Under the pieces are notes generated by a model. It had not been told where the DNA came from, ran no database searches, and was given only the letters and a program-made list of their open reading frames with translations. Below, one piece after another: positions 52,166 to 53,338 of a DNA stretch of 53,338 bases (within the stretch, counting starts at the first letter, position 1; the number at the start of each line of letters is the position of its first letter). A program made the translations under genes and the position numbers. The stretch comes from Actinoplanes aureus. Its GTDB lineage: Bacteria; Actinomycetota; Actinomycetes; Mycobacteriales; Micromonosporaceae. Location: the NCBI RefSeq assembly GCF_015704865.1, contig NZ_JADQTO010000044.1:1-53338 (forward strand), read 5' to 3'.

Positions 52166-52171
52166 AGTCTA
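52166..52171 (-). promoter_or_regulatory. valS operon -10 element, leaderless layout
   Basis: TAGACT followed by TGTCGG and GTG. No good -35. Confidence 0.6.
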
Positions 52172-52221
52172 CGGAGCCCCGCCGCGAGCCCGTATTCGCA
52201 CCTCCTCAGTCGCCAGGACGA

Positions 52222-52227
52222 TACGCT
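52222..52227 (+). promoter_or_regulatory. -10 element of the membrane-protein gene at 52234, leaderless layout
   Basis: TACGCT followed by CGCCAG and ATG. It faces away from the valS -10 with 50 bases between, so both -35 regions must lie in the same short stretch. Confidence 0.55.
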
Positions 52228-52233
52228 CGCCAG

Positions 52234-52929
52234 ATGTCCGACCGCGGCCAGCACATCCCCCCGTCCGCCGACACGCCCGCCCCCGCCCCCGCGGACGATG
52301 AGCCGATCCAGATCAACGACACTCCGTTCGCGTTGACCGGCGAGGACGAGCCCGACCCCCGTGACGCGGAGTCCAGCCGCAAGATGCGCAGGGTCGTCCT
52401 CGGCGCGCTGCTCACTGTCTCCCTCGCCGGCGCCGCCACGCTGGGCTACTTCGGCTGGAACGTCAACTCCCAGCGGAACACGACGCTCTCCGCCCCGCCC
52501 ACGATCGGCGCGCTCACCCTGAACAGCACCGAGGACGCCAGCGCCACCGCGGAATATCTGCAGGGCGCGCTCTCCGCGGAGATCTCCATGGACAAGACGG
52601 TGGGCGGCGTCTACAGCGGCGCCGGCGGCAAGAACGTGCTGTTCTTCGGTGGCACGACGCTGCTCTGGTCACCGGAGAAGGACCTGGAGAACTCGTTCGA
52701 TCTGATCGCCGACGAGGAGGGTGCCGTGACCGGCCTCCACGACGTCGACGCCGGCGAACTCGGCGGCGTCATGAAGTGCGGGATCACCAATTCCGAAGGC
52801 GCCGAACTCACCGTCTGCGGCTGGGCCGATCACGGAAGCCTGGCCCTGGCGATGTTCCCGGACCAGCCGGAAAGCGAAGCCGCGCCCCTCATGCTCGAGA
52901 TCCGCAAGGCCACGCAGACCCGCGACTGA
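52234..52929 (+). CDS. Single-pass membrane protein with WADHGS extracellular domain
   Basis: 231 residues. An acidic, Pro/Ala-rich N-terminus is followed by R-K-M-R-R at the membrane edge, one TM helix (about 52-74) and an outer domain (about 85-231). Cys182 and Cys195 and the motif V-C-G-W-A-D-H-G-S-L-A align with Cys459, Cys472 and the same motif in the protein at 32617-34152; V-G-G-V-Y-S-G-A-G-G-K-N-V-L-F-F-G also matches F-A-G-T-Y-A-D-G-R-G-K-R-V-T-V-F-G. The two are clearly paralogues. Function unknown. It ends ten bases before a strong terminator shared with the rRNA operon. Confidence 0.82.
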   Translation: MSDRGQHIPPSADTPAPAPADDEPIQINDTPFALTGEDEPDPRDAESSRKMRRVVLGALLTVSLAGAATLGYFGWNVNSQRNTTLSAPPTIGALTLNSTEDASATAEYLQGALSAEISMDKTVGGVYSGAGGKNVLFFGGTTLLWSPEKDLENSFDLIADEEGAVTGLHDVDAGELGGVMKCGITNSEGAELTVCGWADHGSLALAMFPDQPESEAAPLMLEIRKATQTRD

Positions 52930-52938
52930 TAGACAAAA

Positions 52939-52972
52939 AGAAAGGCCCACCCGTTTCCGGGTGGGCCTTTCT
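52939..52972. terminator. Bidirectional intrinsic terminator of the rRNA operon and the gene at 52234
   Basis: A perfect 15-bp stem (52939-52953 with 52958-52972) has a TTTC loop. On the minus strand it is followed by a T-run (CTTTTTGTC), fitting a strong terminator for the leftward rRNA operon; the plus strand ends GCCTTTCTGTC. Confidence 0.92.
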
Positions 52973-52983
52973 GTCACGTTGAG

Positions 52984-53100
52984 TCCGGCGGCGTCCTACT
53001 CTCCCACACCCTCCCGAGTGCAGTACCATCGGCGCTGGCGGGCTTAGCTACCGGGTTCGGAATGTAACCGGGCGTTTCCCCACCGCTATGACCACCGAAA
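52984..53100 (-). rRNA. rrf: 5S ribosomal RNA
   Basis: The minus strand reads GTTTCGGTGGTCATAGCGG at its 5' end, contains CATTCCGAACCCGG and G-A-T-G-G-T-A-C-T-G-C, and ends in GAGAGTAGGACGCCGCCGGA. This is complete actinobacterial 5S rRNA of about 117 nt. It is last in the operon, after 23S and before the terminator. Confidence 0.96.
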
Positions 53101-53211
53101 CAACTGTCAGCACCACAAACAGCCAGCAACCCTTTTCCTGGTTACCCAGGATCGGGGGTGGTTGTTCGTTTGCTGTGAATCACACAGTGGACGCAAGCAT
53201 AAAGTTTAAGA

Positions 53212-53338
53212 TGGTTAAGCCCTCGGCCTATTAGTACCGGTCAACTCAACACGTTACCGTGCTTACATTTCCGGCCTATCAACCCAGTCGTCTAGCTGGG
53301 GGCCTTACCCACTCAAGGTGGTGGGATACCTCATCTCG
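53212..53338 (-). rRNA. rrl: 23S ribosomal RNA, 3' end (partial)
   Basis: The minus strand from the window edge contains A-G-G-T-A-T-C-C-C-A-C-C and ends T-A-C-T-A-A-T-A-G-G-C-C-G-A-G-G-G-C-T-T-A-A-C-C, the conserved 3' end of bacterial 23S rRNA. The exact 3' terminus is uncertain by a few bases (53205-53213). The spacer to 5S (53101-53211) holds no tRNA. Confidence 0.95.

Overview
The window is about 53 kb of chromosome from a high-GC actinobacterium. The proteins, gene order and rRNA ends fit Micromonosporaceae, with Actinoplanes or a close relative as the best guess. This is my recognition of families and synteny, not a database match. Most of the window is conserved housekeeping sequence: ribosomal proteins, tRNA synthetases, RNase E/G, Obg, NAD synthesis and folate synthesis. 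Lineage-specific membrane, low-complexity and signalling genes are spliced into it. No CRISPR array, prophage or biosynthetic gene cluster is visible. The only trace of a mobile element is the last 43 codons of an IS481-type transposase at the left edge.

Layout from left to right. 1-0.13 kb: transposase tail. 0.3-1.9 kb: divergent DUF4240 and aminoglycoside-phosphotransferase-fold genes. 2.1-9.6 kb: rpsT, then leftward holA plus a repeat-rich membrane protein and comEA-comEC, and rightward a PrmC-like methyltransferase. 9.7-13.7 kb: a DUF1444-like gene, then leftward nadD-rsfS-phosphatase, a lipoprotein and degV. 13.7-19.4 kb: hybrid histidine kinase, pepN, attenuator-controlled trpS and a GNAT gene. 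19.4-32.4 kb: a long leftward block holding an RsbQ-like hydrolase, an RsbP-like phosphatase, an RsbV-like STAS protein, the radical SAM/DUF2344 pair, RNase E/G, a lipoprotein, rplU-rpmA and obgE. 32.6-40.1 kb: a membrane protein, a PlsC acyltransferase, ileS with a T-box, and phoD. 40.2-43.8 kb: an ArsR-type regulator and a three-gene ABC-2 exporter. 43.8-52.2 kb: ndk and valS-folC-DUF4233, separated by an inserted opposite-strand gene for a huge repeat/VOC protein. 52.2-53.3 kb: a second single-pass membrane protein, a shared terminator, and the 5S and 3' 23S rRNA of a leftward rRNA operon.

The strongest observations are these. (1) A compact RsbQ-RsbP-RsbV-like partner-switching cassette. 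(2) A complete ribosome-mediated attenuator with a Trp-Trp leader peptide before trpS. (3) A repeated leaderless promoter layout, TANNNT-N6-start codon, at seven genes. (4) A probable ATT start codon in the DUF2344 gene. (5) A long AU-rich inverted repeat in the RNase E/G 5' leader. (6) A 1123-residue membrane/repeat protein ending in a VOC domain that lacks the usual metal ligands. (7) Two paralogous single-pass membrane proteins sharing a Cys-x12-Cys-x-WADHGS signature.
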